A stretch of 64,000 nucleotides of DNA from Kribbella sindirgiensis (GCF_004331435.1 NZ_SJKA01000018.1:62001-126000); one strand, 5' to 3'. Shown: positions 33,264 to 42,074, counted from the first letter of the stretch. Translations and numbers: made by a program. The notes: generated by a model not told the origin, from the letters alone.

Positions 33264-34342
33264 CCGGAGATCTCTCGGCAGGCCCGGTAGAACGGCGCCC
33301 AGTCGTCGCGTTCGCGGACGACGGTTTCGAGGTACTCCGACCACACGACACGGTCCGCGGACGGATCCTTGACGACCGCGCCGAGGATGCCGCCGGCCAC
33401 GTCCGTGGGACGCAGGACGCCGTCTCCGAAGTGCGCCGCGAGCGCGAGACCGCCGGTGACGACGCTGATCGCCTCCGCGGTGGAGAGCGTGCCGGACGGC
33501 GATTTGACCGCCGTACGGCCGTCCTCGGTCCGGCCGGAGCGGAGCTCGCGGAAGATCGTCACCACGCGGCGGATCTCGTCCAGGGCGTCGTCCGGCTGCG
33601 GCAACTCGAGCGCCGAACCGAGCTGCGACACCCGGCGCGACACGATCTCCACCTCGTCCTCGGCGGAGTCGGGCAGTGGCAGGACAACGGTGTTGAAACG
33701 CCGCCGCAAAGCTGACGACAGTTCGTTGACGCCCTTGTCGCGATCGTTGGCGGTGGCAATGACGTTGAATCCCTTACGGGCCTGGACTTCGGTGGCCAGT
33801 TCGGCGATCGGCAGCGCCTTCTCGGACAGGATCGTGATCAGCGCGTCCTGGACGTCGGACGGCATCCGGGTCAGCTCCTCGATCCGGGCGATCTTCGCCT
33901 CGGCCATCGCACGCTGCACCGGACTCGGCACGAGCGCCGCCTCACTGGGGCCCTGGGCAATCAACTGGGCGTAGTTCCAGCCGTACCGGATCGCTTCCTC
34001 GGCCGTACCCGCCGTACCTTGGACGAGCAGTGTCGAGTCTCCGCTGATCGCGGCCGCCAGGTGCTCACTGACCCAGGTCTTTGCGGTGCCCGGTACGCCG
34101 AGGAGCAGCAGCGCCCGGTCGGTCGCGAGCGTGGCGACGGCGACCTCGATCAGCCGCCGCGGACCGACGTACTTCGGTGAGATCTCGGTGTCGCCGGCCT
34201 TCCCACCGAGCAGGTACGTGACGACGGCGGCCGGTGACATCAGCCAGGCGGGTGGGCGTGCTTTGTCGTCCGTTGCTCGCAGCGCTTGCAGCTCCTCGGC
34301 GTATTCGACTTCCGCGTGCGGGCGCAGTACTTCGGTTGTCAT
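33260..34342 (-). CDS. MoxR-type AAA+ ATPase
   Basis: A 360-residue AAA+ protein. Walker A is GVPGTAKT (82-89). The Walker B/lid region includes ARIEELTRMPSDVQDALITI, and sensor-1 Asn lies in FNVIATANDRDKG. The arginine finger is likely in SSALRRRFNTV. It probably forms a hexameric remodelling machine with the VWA protein two genes downstream. The ATG at 34342 overlaps the DUF5691 stop; longer N-terminal extensions in the same frame lie inside that gene. Confidence 0.92.
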   Translation of the reverse strand: MTTEVLRPHAEVEYAEELQALRATDDKARPPAWLMSPAAVVTYLLGGKAGDTEISPKYVGPRRLIEVAVATLATDRALLLLGVPGTAKTWVSEHLAAAISGDSTLLVQGTAGTAEEAIRYGWNYAQLIAQGPSEAALVPSPVQRAMAEAKIARIEELTRMPSDVQDALITILSEKALPIAELATEVQARKGFNVIATANDRDKGVNELSSALRRRFNTVVLPLPDSAEDEVEIVSRRVSQLGSALELPQPDDALDEIRRVVTIFRELRSGRTEDGRTAVKSPSGTLSTAEAISVVTGGLALAAHFGDGVLRPTDVAGGILGAVVKDPSADRVVWSEYLETVVRERDDWAPFYRACREISG

Positions 34343-35742
34343 GTGAGCTCCTCGTACATCTCGCGGCGGAAGGTCAGGGTTTCGACGAGACGGCGGCGCC
34401 AGGTGTCTTCGTCGCCGGTGGGTTCGCGGGTGATCGGATGGTCGAGTACGTCGGGCGGCGCGGCGCGGGCCGCGATACTGGCGAGGCGGGCCCAGGCACG
34501 ATTGGTGCCGACCTGGGCGAGCTGGTCGAGGATCATGCGCGCGAGCGGAGCGGGCCACGGAACCGGCAACCCACCGACCAGCTCGGCGACGTCGACACTC
34601 TTCCGCAGTACGTCGACCGCGCTCGCCCACTCCTCCGCGGGCAGCAGCCGCAACAACTCGGCCGGACCACGACTGCCCGTATCAGCTCCGGCCTGCAAGA
34701 TGGCGCGGGACCACTCGACCGATCGCTCCCGAATGGCGGCTTCGGTCCAGGCGGACTGCAGTACCTCGGCGGCGCAACCCTCGACGGGTGTCTGGAGCCA
34801 GGTAAGTTCCATCGCCGACAAGGGCGTGTTGGCAACGATCTGCTGGAACCACCAGGCCCGTTTGCCGATACCTTCCGGGTTCTGCGAGTCGATCCCGTCG
34901 CGCTCCATCGCCTGGGTGAGACTGCGCGGAAGGTCGACGGCGAGCACCCCCTGGCTCGGCAGCAGGTGCGCGTGCAGGCGTTCCGTCATCCGTACGCCGT
35001 ACTGCGATCCCGGCAGCCGGGCGAGCAGCCGCGCCGCCACCCGCCGTACCTCACGCGAACGGTCGTCGAGCGCGGACTCGAGGAACTCCTCGTCGGTCGG
35101 CGCGAGGTTGTCCGCGAGCAGCCCGAGGAAATCGGCCCGGGTGGCGGCGGACTCGGTCGGCCAGACCTCTGTGAGCGCTTCGCGTGCTGCGGCTGGGTCC
35201 TGGCTGCGGGCGGCACGCAACCAGGTACGTCGCTGGATCGCGTTGCCGTGCGTCCACAACTCGGGGTCATTGCTCTCAGCAACCGCTGCGTGCAGGAATC
35301 GCCAGTCGGGGTTGACTTCCGCGAGCCAGCGCGCACGACGTCCCGCGGCGGTGATGACAAGCGGACGGTACTCCGCGCGATTGCGGGCGTAATCGGCCAA
35401 CGCCGGCAGGTGCTCGGGCGGAACACCCCAGCCGTGCGCGTCCGCCGTACGCAACCACTCACCCAACGCGGACGTCTGGAACCCGCCCAGCATCGCAGCC
35501 AACCGCCGCACGGCATTTGCCCGTGGCAACGGCCGATCCTCACCAGGTGCGGCGGGAAGGGGGTCGAGATCGTGCAGCGGCTTGCGTCCGGCCCGCTTGT
35601 ACACGGTCGCCAACGCGGCCGCGTCGAGCAGACTCCCGTCCCCGAGGCGCTCCTGGATGTGCTCCGGTAGTTCGTCGAAGTGCGGCGGCCGCCGGTCGGT
35701 GCCGAGCAACGCCGAACTGACCAACCCGTCCCAGCCCTTCAC
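34339..35742 (-). CDS. DUF5691-family protein of the MoxR/SWIM cassette
   Basis: A 467-residue helical protein of unknown function. It starts VKGWDGLVSSALLGTDRRP, with HEAT-like repeats in the second half (REVRRVAARLLARLPG, ASAVDVLRKSVDVAELV). It is consistently a neighbour of SWIM, MoxR-type and VWA genes in this cassette type, where it may be a scaffold. The GTG at 35742 overlaps the SWIM-gene stop (GTGA). Confidence 0.83.
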   Translation of the reverse strand: MKGWDGLVSSALLGTDRRPPHFDELPEHIQERLGDGSLLDAAALATVYKRAGRKPLHDLDPLPAAPGEDRPLPRANAVRRLAAMLGGFQTSALGEWLRTADAHGWGVPPEHLPALADYARNRAEYRPLVITAAGRRARWLAEVNPDWRFLHAAVAESNDPELWTHGNAIQRRTWLRAARSQDPAAAREALTEVWPTESAATRADFLGLLADNLAPTDEEFLESALDDRSREVRRVAARLLARLPGSQYGVRMTERLHAHLLPSQGVLAVDLPRSLTQAMERDGIDSQNPEGIGKRAWWFQQIVANTPLSAMELTWLQTPVEGCAAEVLQSAWTEAAIRERSVEWSRAILQAGADTGSRGPAELLRLLPAEEWASAVDVLRKSVDVAELVGGLPVPWPAPLARMILDQLAQVGTNRAWARLASIAARAAPPDVLDHPITREPTGDEDTWRRRLVETLTFRREMYEELT

Positions 35743-37037
35743 AAGATCACCGGCCGATCGCCGTGCCAGCAGGTCATCGGACGGAGGCCGGCGCGATTCC
35801 ACTCCCCGGCGACGGTCAGCGGGTCGCCCGCCGAGACCGCGAGCAGCGTCAACGCATCCCAGCCCGGCAGGACCTCCAGCCCATCGCCCGCCTCGTCGAC
35901 CAGGGCCCAGCCGTCGCCGTGCCGCGCGGGTCGGACGTCTTGCAGCACGAGCGGCCAGCGTTCGTTCCACGGGTCGGCGGCGAGCGATTCGACGTACGAC
36001 GCCAACGCCTGCCGGACCGTGACTCCGGCGGGACGTGGTGCCGGCTGGCGTGGATCGGTTTGGGTCAGGAGAGCGCGCATCGGGAGAGCGCCGGGATAGA
36101 ACGAGAGCGCGCCGGGGACGTACTCACCAGGGCGAGCCGGGAGCGGGTCCAACGGGCGACCAGCGGCCGCGAACGTGAGGATCAGCCCGATCCGGCCGGT
36201 CGTTGCTCCGCGCAACCATAGGCGGCGGACCGTGAGGCGGTCGTCCGGTTCGATCACGCGGCCGAGGACGAGCCAGTCGTCTTCGACCTTCTCGCCTTCC
36301 TCGCGTACGCGGGCCGTCTCGGTCGTCCAGCCGATCCGGCTCTGCACCGTGTCGGCGAGCGACGGCGGGAGCTCCGCGAGACGGCCGTGCGCCGCGACGA
36401 TCAGGTGGACGAGGGAGAGCTCTTCGAGCAGTTCACCCGGCCAGCCGTGACCACGTCCGACGACACCCGCAGCCCGGCGTACCGCTCCTGCTACTCCCGG
36501 AGCCTGGGCGTCGACCATCCGTGCGGCGAGGCGGCTCAGCTCGGTGTACGCGCGCTGATCGAAACCGCCGAGTCCCTGCCGCACTTGGTCGTCCAGCCAG
36601 CCGGCGAGCTCGGCCAGTCCCGCCGACACTCGATCCGCACGCCGGGCAGCCCGCTCCTGCGCCGCGATCGGATCGGCCACCTCACCCGGCTTCCGCTCCG
36701 GCCGCTCCGCGCGCTCGGCCCGCTGGTCGATCCAGGTCGTCACCCAGTCCGGCTCATCGCCCGGCGCCACCTCGTGCTTCGCCCAGAGCAACAGCAGTCC
36801 GAGCGCGTGCTTGCACGGAAACTTCCGCGACGGACAGGAACACTTGTACGCCGGACCGCTCAGATCCACGACCGTCTGATACGGCTGCTTCCCACTCCCC
36901 TGACACAGACCCCAAACGGCACGATCCGTAGCCCCGGCGCCCGACCACTTCTCCCCCCGAGCCAACCCCTGCCCAGCCTTCGCGGACGCAGGATCAGCCG
37001 CCAGCCCGACCACCCGCTCCACATCCCACAACCCCAC
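35739..37037 (-). CDS. SWIM zinc-finger protein, first gene of the MoxR cassette
   Basis: A 432-residue protein with a SWIM zinc finger (YKCSCPSRKFPCKHALG; ligands Cys66, Cys68, Cys75, His77) that suggests DNA or protein binding. The rest is helical with a WNERWPL block near the end. The GTG at 37037 is chosen because AAGGAG lies four bases upstream and homolog-like sequence begins LWDVERVVGLA; an extension to 37124 would add 29 Trp/Gly-rich residues with no ribosome site. It heads the five-gene coupled transcript. Confidence 0.87.
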   Translation of the reverse strand: MGLWDVERVVGLAADPASAKAGQGLARGEKWSGAGATDRAVWGLCQGSGKQPYQTVVDLSGPAYKCSCPSRKFPCKHALGLLLLWAKHEVAPGDEPDWVTTWIDQRAERAERPERKPGEVADPIAAQERAARRADRVSAGLAELAGWLDDQVRQGLGGFDQRAYTELSRLAARMVDAQAPGVAGAVRRAAGVVGRGHGWPGELLEELSLVHLIVAAHGRLAELPPSLADTVQSRIGWTTETARVREEGEKVEDDWLVLGRVIEPDDRLTVRRLWLRGATTGRIGLILTFAAAGRPLDPLPARPGEYVPGALSFYPGALPMRALLTQTDPRQPAPRPAGVTVRQALASYVESLAADPWNERWPLVLQDVRPARHGDGWALVDEAGDGLEVLPGWDALTLLAVSAGDPLTVAGEWNRAGLRPMTCWHGDRPVIL

Positions 37038-37313
37038 ACCACTCCTTAACCCACCCAAAGCATGCCACTCCCCACCGACACCCCACCCCAACCACCCCAC
37101 CCACCCGTCCCACTCCGCCTCCACCCGCGAGACCGCCGGTCCACCGCCCCACCCGCGAGCCCCCTTCCAGGCCCGGCCCGGCCCTCCCGCTCCGCCCGAA
37201 CCGGGTATGCGCCCGCCGAGTCGTGGATTCGGGACGTCCCGGCCAACCAGTTCTCACGACTCGCGCACCCTCCCCGGAGCCGTTCTCCACGACTCGGCGA
37301 ACGAACACCCGGC
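37038..37313. other. Region upstream of the MoxR cassette
   Basis: 276 bp of C-rich DNA with no credible gene; open frames here are products of base bias. It should carry the cassette promoter, but no clear -35/-10 pair is seen. Confidence 0.4.
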
Positions 37314-37450
37314 GCGGCACGTCGGTCCCCGGCACGTCGGTCCGTCCCCGGCACGTCGGTCCGTCCGCGGCACGTCGGTCCCCGGCACGTCGGTCCGTCC
37401 CCGGCACGTCGGTCCGTCCGCGGCACGTCGGTCCCCGGCACGTCGGTCCG
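37314..37450. repeat. 53-bp higher-order tandem repeat
   Basis: The unit is 53 bp, itself made of one 15-bp and two 19-bp variants that all contain GGCACGTCGGTCC. Copies begin at 37314, 37367 and 37420; the third is partial and diverges after about 37450. Copies 1 and 2 look identical, suggesting recent expansion. Confidence 0.85.
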
Positions 37451-37498
37451 CGGTCCGCGCCCTCCCCCACCGGCGCATTTGCCTGGCCCACCCACGAG

Positions 37499-37541
37499 AT
37501 GCGGGGTTCCCCACCCTGATTGCGGGTGTGGAACCCCGCAT
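37499..37541. terminator. Strong hairpin downstream of the MFS gene
   Basis: Arms ATGCGGGGTTCC (37499-37510) and GGAACCCCGCAT (37530-37541) are perfect. After one mismatch the stem continues as CACCC/GGGTG around a 7-base loop. It lies 90 bp past the exporter stop on the minus strand and is a likely terminator, possibly in both directions. Confidence 0.6.
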
Positions 37542-37570
37542 TTGGTGGGTCAGCCAGCCAAATGCGTGGG

Positions 37571-37633
37571 TTGGCCAGGCAAATTGGTGGGTTGGCCAGG
37601 CAAATTGGTGGGTTGGCCAGGCAAATGCGGGTT
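37571..37633. repeat. 21-bp tandem repeat at the MFS stop codon
   Basis: Three copies of a 21-bp unit beginning TTGGCCAGGCAAATTGGTGG start at 37571, 37592 and 37613; the last is truncated by the exporter stop codon. An inverted single copy of its core (GCATTTGCCTGGCC) is at 37475-37488, enclosing the hairpin. Confidence 0.75.
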
Positions 37634-40055
37634 AGCCGAAGGGTTGGCGGGTGTGGAGGTCTTCGGGGTAGCCGTTGCCGGAGGTGGTGGACGGGGCCGG
37701 CTCGTGGGTGGACGGGCCGGGCTCGTGGGTGGACGGGGCGGGCTCGTGGGTGGGCGGTGCGGTGGGTGCGGTGGGTGCGGTGGGTGCGGTGGGTGCGGTG
37801 GGTGCGGTGGGTGCGGTGGGTGCGGTGGGTGCGGTGTGAGTGGGTGGGGCGGTGGGTGGTGCGAGCTCGTGGGTGGGTGGGGTTTGGGTGAGGGTGTTGC
37901 GGACTGTGGTTAGGAGGCGGGTTTCTACGGCTTGGAGTTCTTGGATTCGGGTGCGGATTTCTTGTTCTTCGGCGCGGGCCTCCGCGAGTAGGTGGTCTGC
38001 TTCGGCTCGCGCCGTTTCGCGGAGGTGGTCCGCCTCGGTGCGGGCGGTTTCGCGGAGGTGGTCGGCGGTGCGTTGGCTGGCGCTCAGGACGCTGAGTTCG
38101 TAGCGGCGGAGTTCGTCGACCAGTTCGCCCGCGGGGCGCTGGGCGTCGAGGATCGCGGCGGCCGGCTCCGGGATCTCGGTGTCCGGCAGGGTCCTTTCCA
38201 GGTCGGCGATCTGCTGGTCCACGCGGGTGAACAGGTCCGCAACGTCGGTCCGCATCTGGCGGATCGTGTTCGCGGCGGCCTGCACCCGTTCACCGGCCTC
38301 CCGTTCACGTTCACGCGCCGTACGCTCCGCCGACGTGATCACATCCAGCGCAACCACCGCGGCCCGCTCAGCAGGATCGTCAGAAACACCCACAGCAGAT
38401 TCACCCTCCGCCGTACTCATCGCGACGGCTTGACGGAGCGGGACCTCGCGGATGAACAGCACCGCCAGGAAGCTCACCACAGCAGCCCCCGCAGCGATCA
38501 GGAAGATCCGCCCGGTCGCGTCGCCGTACGCGTGCCGCACGATCTCCTGAACCGGCCCCGGCAACGCGTTCACATCCAGCAGACTGCCCGATCCACCAAC
38601 TGCCGCACCGGCGCCAAGCTCACGCAGATGCTCGGTGATCAGGTCGGTCACCCGAGTGGCAAGGATCGCGCCCAGCACCGACACCCCGACCGCTCCGCCA
38701 AGACTCCGGAAGAACGTGACCGACGCACTGGCCGCCCCGACCTCGCTGACGTCTACGGTGTTCTGCACCGCGAGCACCAGGTTCTGCATCGTCATGCCCA
38801 TCCCGATGCCCATGGCAAACATCCCGAGCCCGACGTACCAGTACGGCGACGTGTGGTCGATCGTGCCGAGCAACCCGAGCCCCGCGGTCAGGAACAGCGC
38901 CCCGATCACGAGGTACCGCTTCCAGCGACCGAACCGGGTGATCAGCTGCCCCGACCCGACCGACCCGAGGAACGACCCGAACATCATCGGGATGGTCAGC
39001 AACCCGGCCTCGGTCGCGCTGTACCCGCGGGCCACCTGGAAGTACTGCCCGAGGAACACCGCGCTCCCGAACATCCCCATCCCGACCGCGACGCTCGCGA
39101 GGATCGCCAGCGCCGTCGTACGTTCCCGGATCACCCGCATCGGCACCAGCGGCTCGGCCGCATGGGTCTCGACGATCACGGCCAACAGCGCGAGCACCGC
39201 CGTACCGCCCAGATAGGCGCCGGTCTGCCACGACCACCACGGGAAGTGCTCGCCCGCGAACGACACCCAGATCAGCGGCAGGCTGGCCGCGCCCGCGATG
39301 AGCAGCGCGCCGGCGTAGTCCATCCTGACCGTACGTCGAACCACCGGCAGGTGCAGGTACCGCTGCAGGACGATCAGCGACAGTACGGCCAGCGGCACGC
39401 ACACGTAGAAGCACCACCGCCAACCGAGCCACGAGGTGTCGACGATGACGCCGCCGACCAGCGGACCGCTGACGGTCGCGAGCGCCATCACGGCACCCAT
39501 GTACCCGGAGTACCTGCCCCGCGACCGCGGCGGGATCGCGGCGCCGATGATCGCCTGCGCGAGCGCCATCAGCCCGCCCATCGCGATCCCCTGCAGAACC
39601 CGCGAGCCGATCAGGAACGGCACGTTGTGCGCGGCGCCGGCCAGCACCGAGCCGGCGACGAACATGATGATCGCGAGCTGCACGAGCAGCTTCTTGCTCA
39701 TCAGGTCGGACAGCTTGCCCCACACCGGCGTGGACACGGTCATCGCGAGCAGGCTGGCGGTGACCACCCACGTGTACTGCGTCTGGGAACCTTCGAGGTC
39801 GGCGATGATCGTCGGCAGCGCGTTGCTGACGATCGTCGAACTGAGGACCGCGGTGAAGAGCGCGGCGAGCAGCCCGGCGAGGATCTCGAGGATCTCGCGA
39901 TGGGACAGCTCGGGGTCGGCGGCCGACGGTGGTGCCGTGGACGGCGCGGGGTCAGGGGCATCGGCGGCGTACCGCGAGCGGTACCGGGGCGGCGTGGAGC
40001 CGTCCGGTGTGGAGCCGGCGGCAGGTGCGACCGGCGAGGCCTGGGTGGCAGACAT
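37632..40055 (-). CDS. MFS drug exporter (DHA2/EmrB type) with coiled-coil and repeat tail
   Basis: An 807-residue protein. Residues 60-550 form a 14-helix DHA2 exporter with typical motifs (DLEGSQTQYTWVVTASLL, GKLSDLMSKK, GSRVLQGIAMGGLM). Uniquely, about 170 residues of charged coiled coil follow (TARTEADHLRETARAE, EEQEIRTRIQELQ), and then a Pro/Thr/Ala tail with nine TAP triplets and two STHEP repeats. Normal relatives end near 500-550. ATG 40055 is chosen over GTG 40142 because GGAAG precedes it. Candidate operators lie upstream. A cytoplasmic tail of this type could anchor the pump to other proteins. Confidence 0.88.
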   Translation of the reverse strand: MSATQASPVAPAAGSTPDGSTPPRYRSRYAADAPDPAPSTAPPSAADPELSHREILEILAGLLAALFTAVLSSTIVSNALPTIIADLEGSQTQYTWVVTASLLAMTVSTPVWGKLSDLMSKKLLVQLAIIMFVAGSVLAGAAHNVPFLIGSRVLQGIAMGGLMALAQAIIGAAIPPRSRGRYSGYMGAVMALATVSGPLVGGVIVDTSWLGWRWCFYVCVPLAVLSLIVLQRYLHLPVVRRTVRMDYAGALLIAGAASLPLIWVSFAGEHFPWWSWQTGAYLGGTAVLALLAVIVETHAAEPLVPMRVIRERTTALAILASVAVGMGMFGSAVFLGQYFQVARGYSATEAGLLTIPMMFGSFLGSVGSGQLITRFGRWKRYLVIGALFLTAGLGLLGTIDHTSPYWYVGLGMFAMGIGMGMTMQNLVLAVQNTVDVSEVGAASASVTFFRSLGGAVGVSVLGAILATRVTDLITEHLRELGAGAAVGGSGSLLDVNALPGPVQEIVRHAYGDATGRIFLIAAGAAVVSFLAVLFIREVPLRQAVAMSTAEGESAVGVSDDPAERAAVVALDVITSAERTAREREREAGERVQAAANTIRQMRTDVADLFTRVDQQIADLERTLPDTEIPEPAAAILDAQRPAGELVDELRRYELSVLSASQRTADHLRETARTEADHLRETARAEADHLLAEARAEEQEIRTRIQELQAVETRLLTTVRNTLTQTPPTHELAPPTAPPTHTAPTAPTAPTAPTAPTAPTAPTAPTAPPTHEPAPSTHEPGPSTHEPAPSTTSGNGYPEDLHTRQPFG
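37756..37836. repeat. Nine perfect 9-bp tandem repeats coding for TAP
   Basis: The unit GGTGCGGTG occurs nine times without interruption inside the exporter gene and encodes Thr-Ala-Pro on the minus strand. The copy number is likely variable between strains. Confidence 0.9.
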
Positions 40056-40155
40056 CAGCTTCCGTTTCGTACGGCGGGAACGCGACGACCGGACCAGCAG
40101 GGTGTGCTGCTCCGAGGCGGAAACGGCCGGCGATGCCCTCACCCGACCTGACTAT

Positions 40156-40172
40156 TTGGTTGCAACTACCAA
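40156..40172. promoter_or_regulatory. Candidate operator of the MFS exporter
   Basis: TTGGTTGCAACTACCAA has arms TTGGT/ACCAA and a central palindrome GTTGCAAC (40159-40166), resembling MarR-type sites found before drug exporters. It lies about 100 bp before the exporter start. Confidence 0.4.
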
Positions 40173-40284
40173 CTTTAATCCCGCACCGTCAGCAACCGTG
40201 CACCGGGAGCCAGCAAGCGCTCGTTCGGCGCATTATGAGACGGGCCCTCCTCGGAACGCGATTTCCCACGTACGATCCGGTGCT

Positions 40285-40300
40285 TGTTGAGTAATCAACA
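40285..40300. promoter_or_regulatory. 16-bp inverted repeat
   Basis: TGTTGA-GTAA-TCAACA is a perfect inverted repeat in the gap between the exporter and the oxidoreductase relic; possible operator. Confidence 0.4.
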
Positions 40301-40305
40301 CCCGG

Positions 40306-40337
40306 CCTCCGGCGGAGCTGTCAGGGCCCGCCGGAGG
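40306..40337. terminator. GC-rich hairpin
   Basis: Perfect 10-bp arms CCTCCGGCGG and CCGCCGGAGG with a 12-base loop, directly before the truncated oxidoreductase. It has no U-tract and could be an orphan terminator left at the deletion junction. Confidence 0.5.
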
Positions 40338-40347
40338 TCCTCACCTG

Positions 40348-40650
40348 AAAGCTGCGACCAGTACGTCGATCGCGGGCGTCTGCGTCGCGGTCACGGATGA
40401 CCCGGACATGACCCGGCAGTGGATCCACGACCGGTTCGGGGCGGCTGGGAACATGCCGGCCTACCGGGCCGTCCTGGACCGCGGCGGTAAGGCGGGGCCT
40501 GAGGAAACCGCTGTACTGGGCGACGAAGAGGCGGTGGCCAAGGAGATTCAGCGCTTCAAGGACGCCGGTACGACGGAGTTCCTGGTCTGCCCGGTCGGGC
40601 CGGACGCGGAGCGGGAGCGCACGATCCGGTTCACCCTCGACTACGTGTAG
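40348..40650 (+). pseudogene. Truncated LLM-class F420 oxidoreductase (C-terminal relic)
   Basis: The frame from about 40369 (SIAGVCVAVTDDPDM) to the stop at 40650 matches only the C-terminal third of TIGR03564-like F420 oxidoreductases: MPAYRAVLDRGG, ETAVLGDEEAVAKEI, and a final FLVCPVGPD. The flavin/F420 barrel core is absent; upstream is a hairpin and then the exporter promoter. An ATG at 40408 would give an 80-residue peptide, but a separate function is unlikely. A large deletion removed the 5' part. Confidence 0.75.
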
Positions 40651-40680
40651 AGGGGGCCGCGCCTGCTACGACGTATCGGT

Positions 40681-41742
40681 ATGGAGCTTCAGGATGTGGT
40701 GCAGCGGCGGATCGACGAACTGGTGGAAACCGAGCTCGGTCTGCAGGTCGCGGTGTATCGGCACGGCGAGCTCGTCGTGGACGCGGTGGCCGGCGACGGC
40801 GTGACCCCGGAAACGCTGTACTTCGCCGCCTCCACCGGAAAGGGCGCGTCGGCGACGGTCGCCAACGTGTTGGTGGATCGCGGCGTCCTCGACTACGACC
40901 AGCCGATCGTCGAGCTCTGGCCGGAGTTCGGAGCGCACGGGAAGGAAACTGCGACCCTGCGGCATGTCCTGACACATTCCGTCGGCCTCCCGGCGCTACC
41001 GCCTGACGCGACCCGGAAAACGCTCCCCCTCCAGGCCGATCGGCTCGCCGGCACGGAACCCTGGTGGGAGCCGGGGACGAAGATGACGTACCACGCGGAG
41101 ACGTTCGGCGTCCTGGTCGGCGAGATCGTGCACCGCGCGACCGGCCGGACGATCTCCGACGTACTGCGGGAGATCCTGATCCCGCTCGACCTGCAGGACA
41201 ACGTTTTCTTCGCGCTGCCCAGCGATCAGCGGCATCGGCTCGCCGAACTCGTGGAGCCTGAGGGCGCCGAGGAGACGTTCGCGATGCTGGCCGGGATGTT
41301 CGAGAACGTCGTACCGCGGGCGATGCAGCCGCGGGCCGCCGTACTGAACCGGCCCGAGCAGCTCGCGGTCGAGGACCCGTCGAGCGGGATCCTCACCGCG
41401 CGTGGGATCGCCAAGCTGTACGCCGCCTTGATCGGCGAGGTGGACGGGGTCCGGCTGGTCCGGCCCGAGGCGGTTCCGGTGATCACCGGACCGGCGCTGG
41501 TCGCGCAGGACGAACTGCTCGGCAACCCGGCGACGTTGGCGCTCGGCTACGCGATCGGGCGGCTCGGGTCGAGCGCGGAGGAGAGCCCGGCGTCGTTCGG
41601 GTGGCCGGGGATGGGTGGCAGCGCGGCGTGGGCCGATACGCGGTCAGGGGTCACGTTCGCGCTGACCAGGGCACTGTTCGACCCGACCAGGGCGGCGTCG
41701 GCGGTCGAGATCGGCAACCTGGTTGCGAAAACTCTTTGCTGA
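40681..41742 (+). CDS. Serine hydrolase of the beta-lactamase/EstB family
   Basis: A 353-residue cytoplasmic class-C-type serine hydrolase. The nucleophile motif SxxK is ASTGKGASA (STGK near residues 52-55) and the second-motif Tyr is in MTYHAETFGVLVGEI. The third motif appears as GWPGMGGSAAW rather than a KTG box. Family members are esterases or D-amino-acid peptidases more often than antibiotic-resistance enzymes. The sequence ends in a hairpin overlapping the stop. Confidence 0.9.
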   Translation: MELQDVVQRRIDELVETELGLQVAVYRHGELVVDAVAGDGVTPETLYFAASTGKGASATVANVLVDRGVLDYDQPIVELWPEFGAHGKETATLRHVLTHSVGLPALPPDATRKTLPLQADRLAGTEPWWEPGTKMTYHAETFGVLVGEIVHRATGRTISDVLREILIPLDLQDNVFFALPSDQRHRLAELVEPEGAEETFAMLAGMFENVVPRAMQPRAAVLNRPEQLAVEDPSSGILTARGIAKLYAALIGEVDGVRLVRPEAVPVITGPALVAQDELLGNPATLALGYAIGRLGSSAEESPASFGWPGMGGSAAWADTRSGVTFALTRALFDPTRAASAVEIGNLVAKTLC

Positions 41743-41769
41743 AAAGCCTTACCTGTAAGGGCTTTCAGC
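41738..41769. terminator. Hairpin at the end of the serine hydrolase gene
   Basis: Arms of 15 bases (GCTGAAAAGCCTTAC and its complement at 41755-41769) pair at 13 positions around a 2-base gap. It overlaps the stop codon and separates this gene from the convergent small gene; a likely bidirectional terminator. Confidence 0.6.
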
Positions 41770-41771
41770 TT

Positions 41772-41948
41772 TCAGGAGGCGCGGACGGAGCTCTGGTCGA
41801 TCCAGACGAGATGGCCGTGGTGACTGACGAGAACCTCGTCGGTCCCGGCCGTCCCGGTCCGGCGACCCAGCTCCTGGCCCGCGATCCAGCGGCCGCCGAT
41901 GCGGATCTGGACGGCGATCGGCCGCGCCGGTGAGGGGGCTACGGGCAT
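41772..41948 (-). CDS. Small protein of unknown function
   Basis: A 58-residue frame starting at the ATG at 41948 (CAGG five bases upstream), with coherent sequence IAVQIRIGGRWIAGQELG and EVLVSHHGHLVWIDQSSVR. Codon use fits the genome. Two adjacent His and the Trp-rich beta pattern look like a real small domain, but no family is recognised. The longer frame that continues upstream across the LigD-like gene is a shadow. Confidence 0.45.
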   Translation of the reverse strand: MPVAPSPARPIAVQIRIGGRWIAGQELGRRTGTAGTDEVLVSHHGHLVWIDQSSVRAS

Positions 41949-42074
41949 GGGCACCTGCTTAGGGACAGGGGCGGATGATGGAGGAAGTTTGTGGGCCGGT
42001 TTCCCGACCAGTCGCAAGCGTACAACCGCAACATGACAGACCGTTAGCGGTAACTCGAATTCGTCAGGAGCCTC

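Noticed and set aside
37314..37450. CRISPR-like array
   Set aside because: Units are contiguous and nested with no unique spacers; it is a tandem minisatellite.
37992..40151. 719-codon plus-strand frame over the MFS gene
   Set aside because: No membrane or domain pattern and biased composition; the minus strand encodes a clear transporter.
40408..40650. Functional 80-residue gene
   Set aside because: It matches only the C-terminal end of a large enzyme, and the homologous frame continues upstream of the ATG without the catalytic part.
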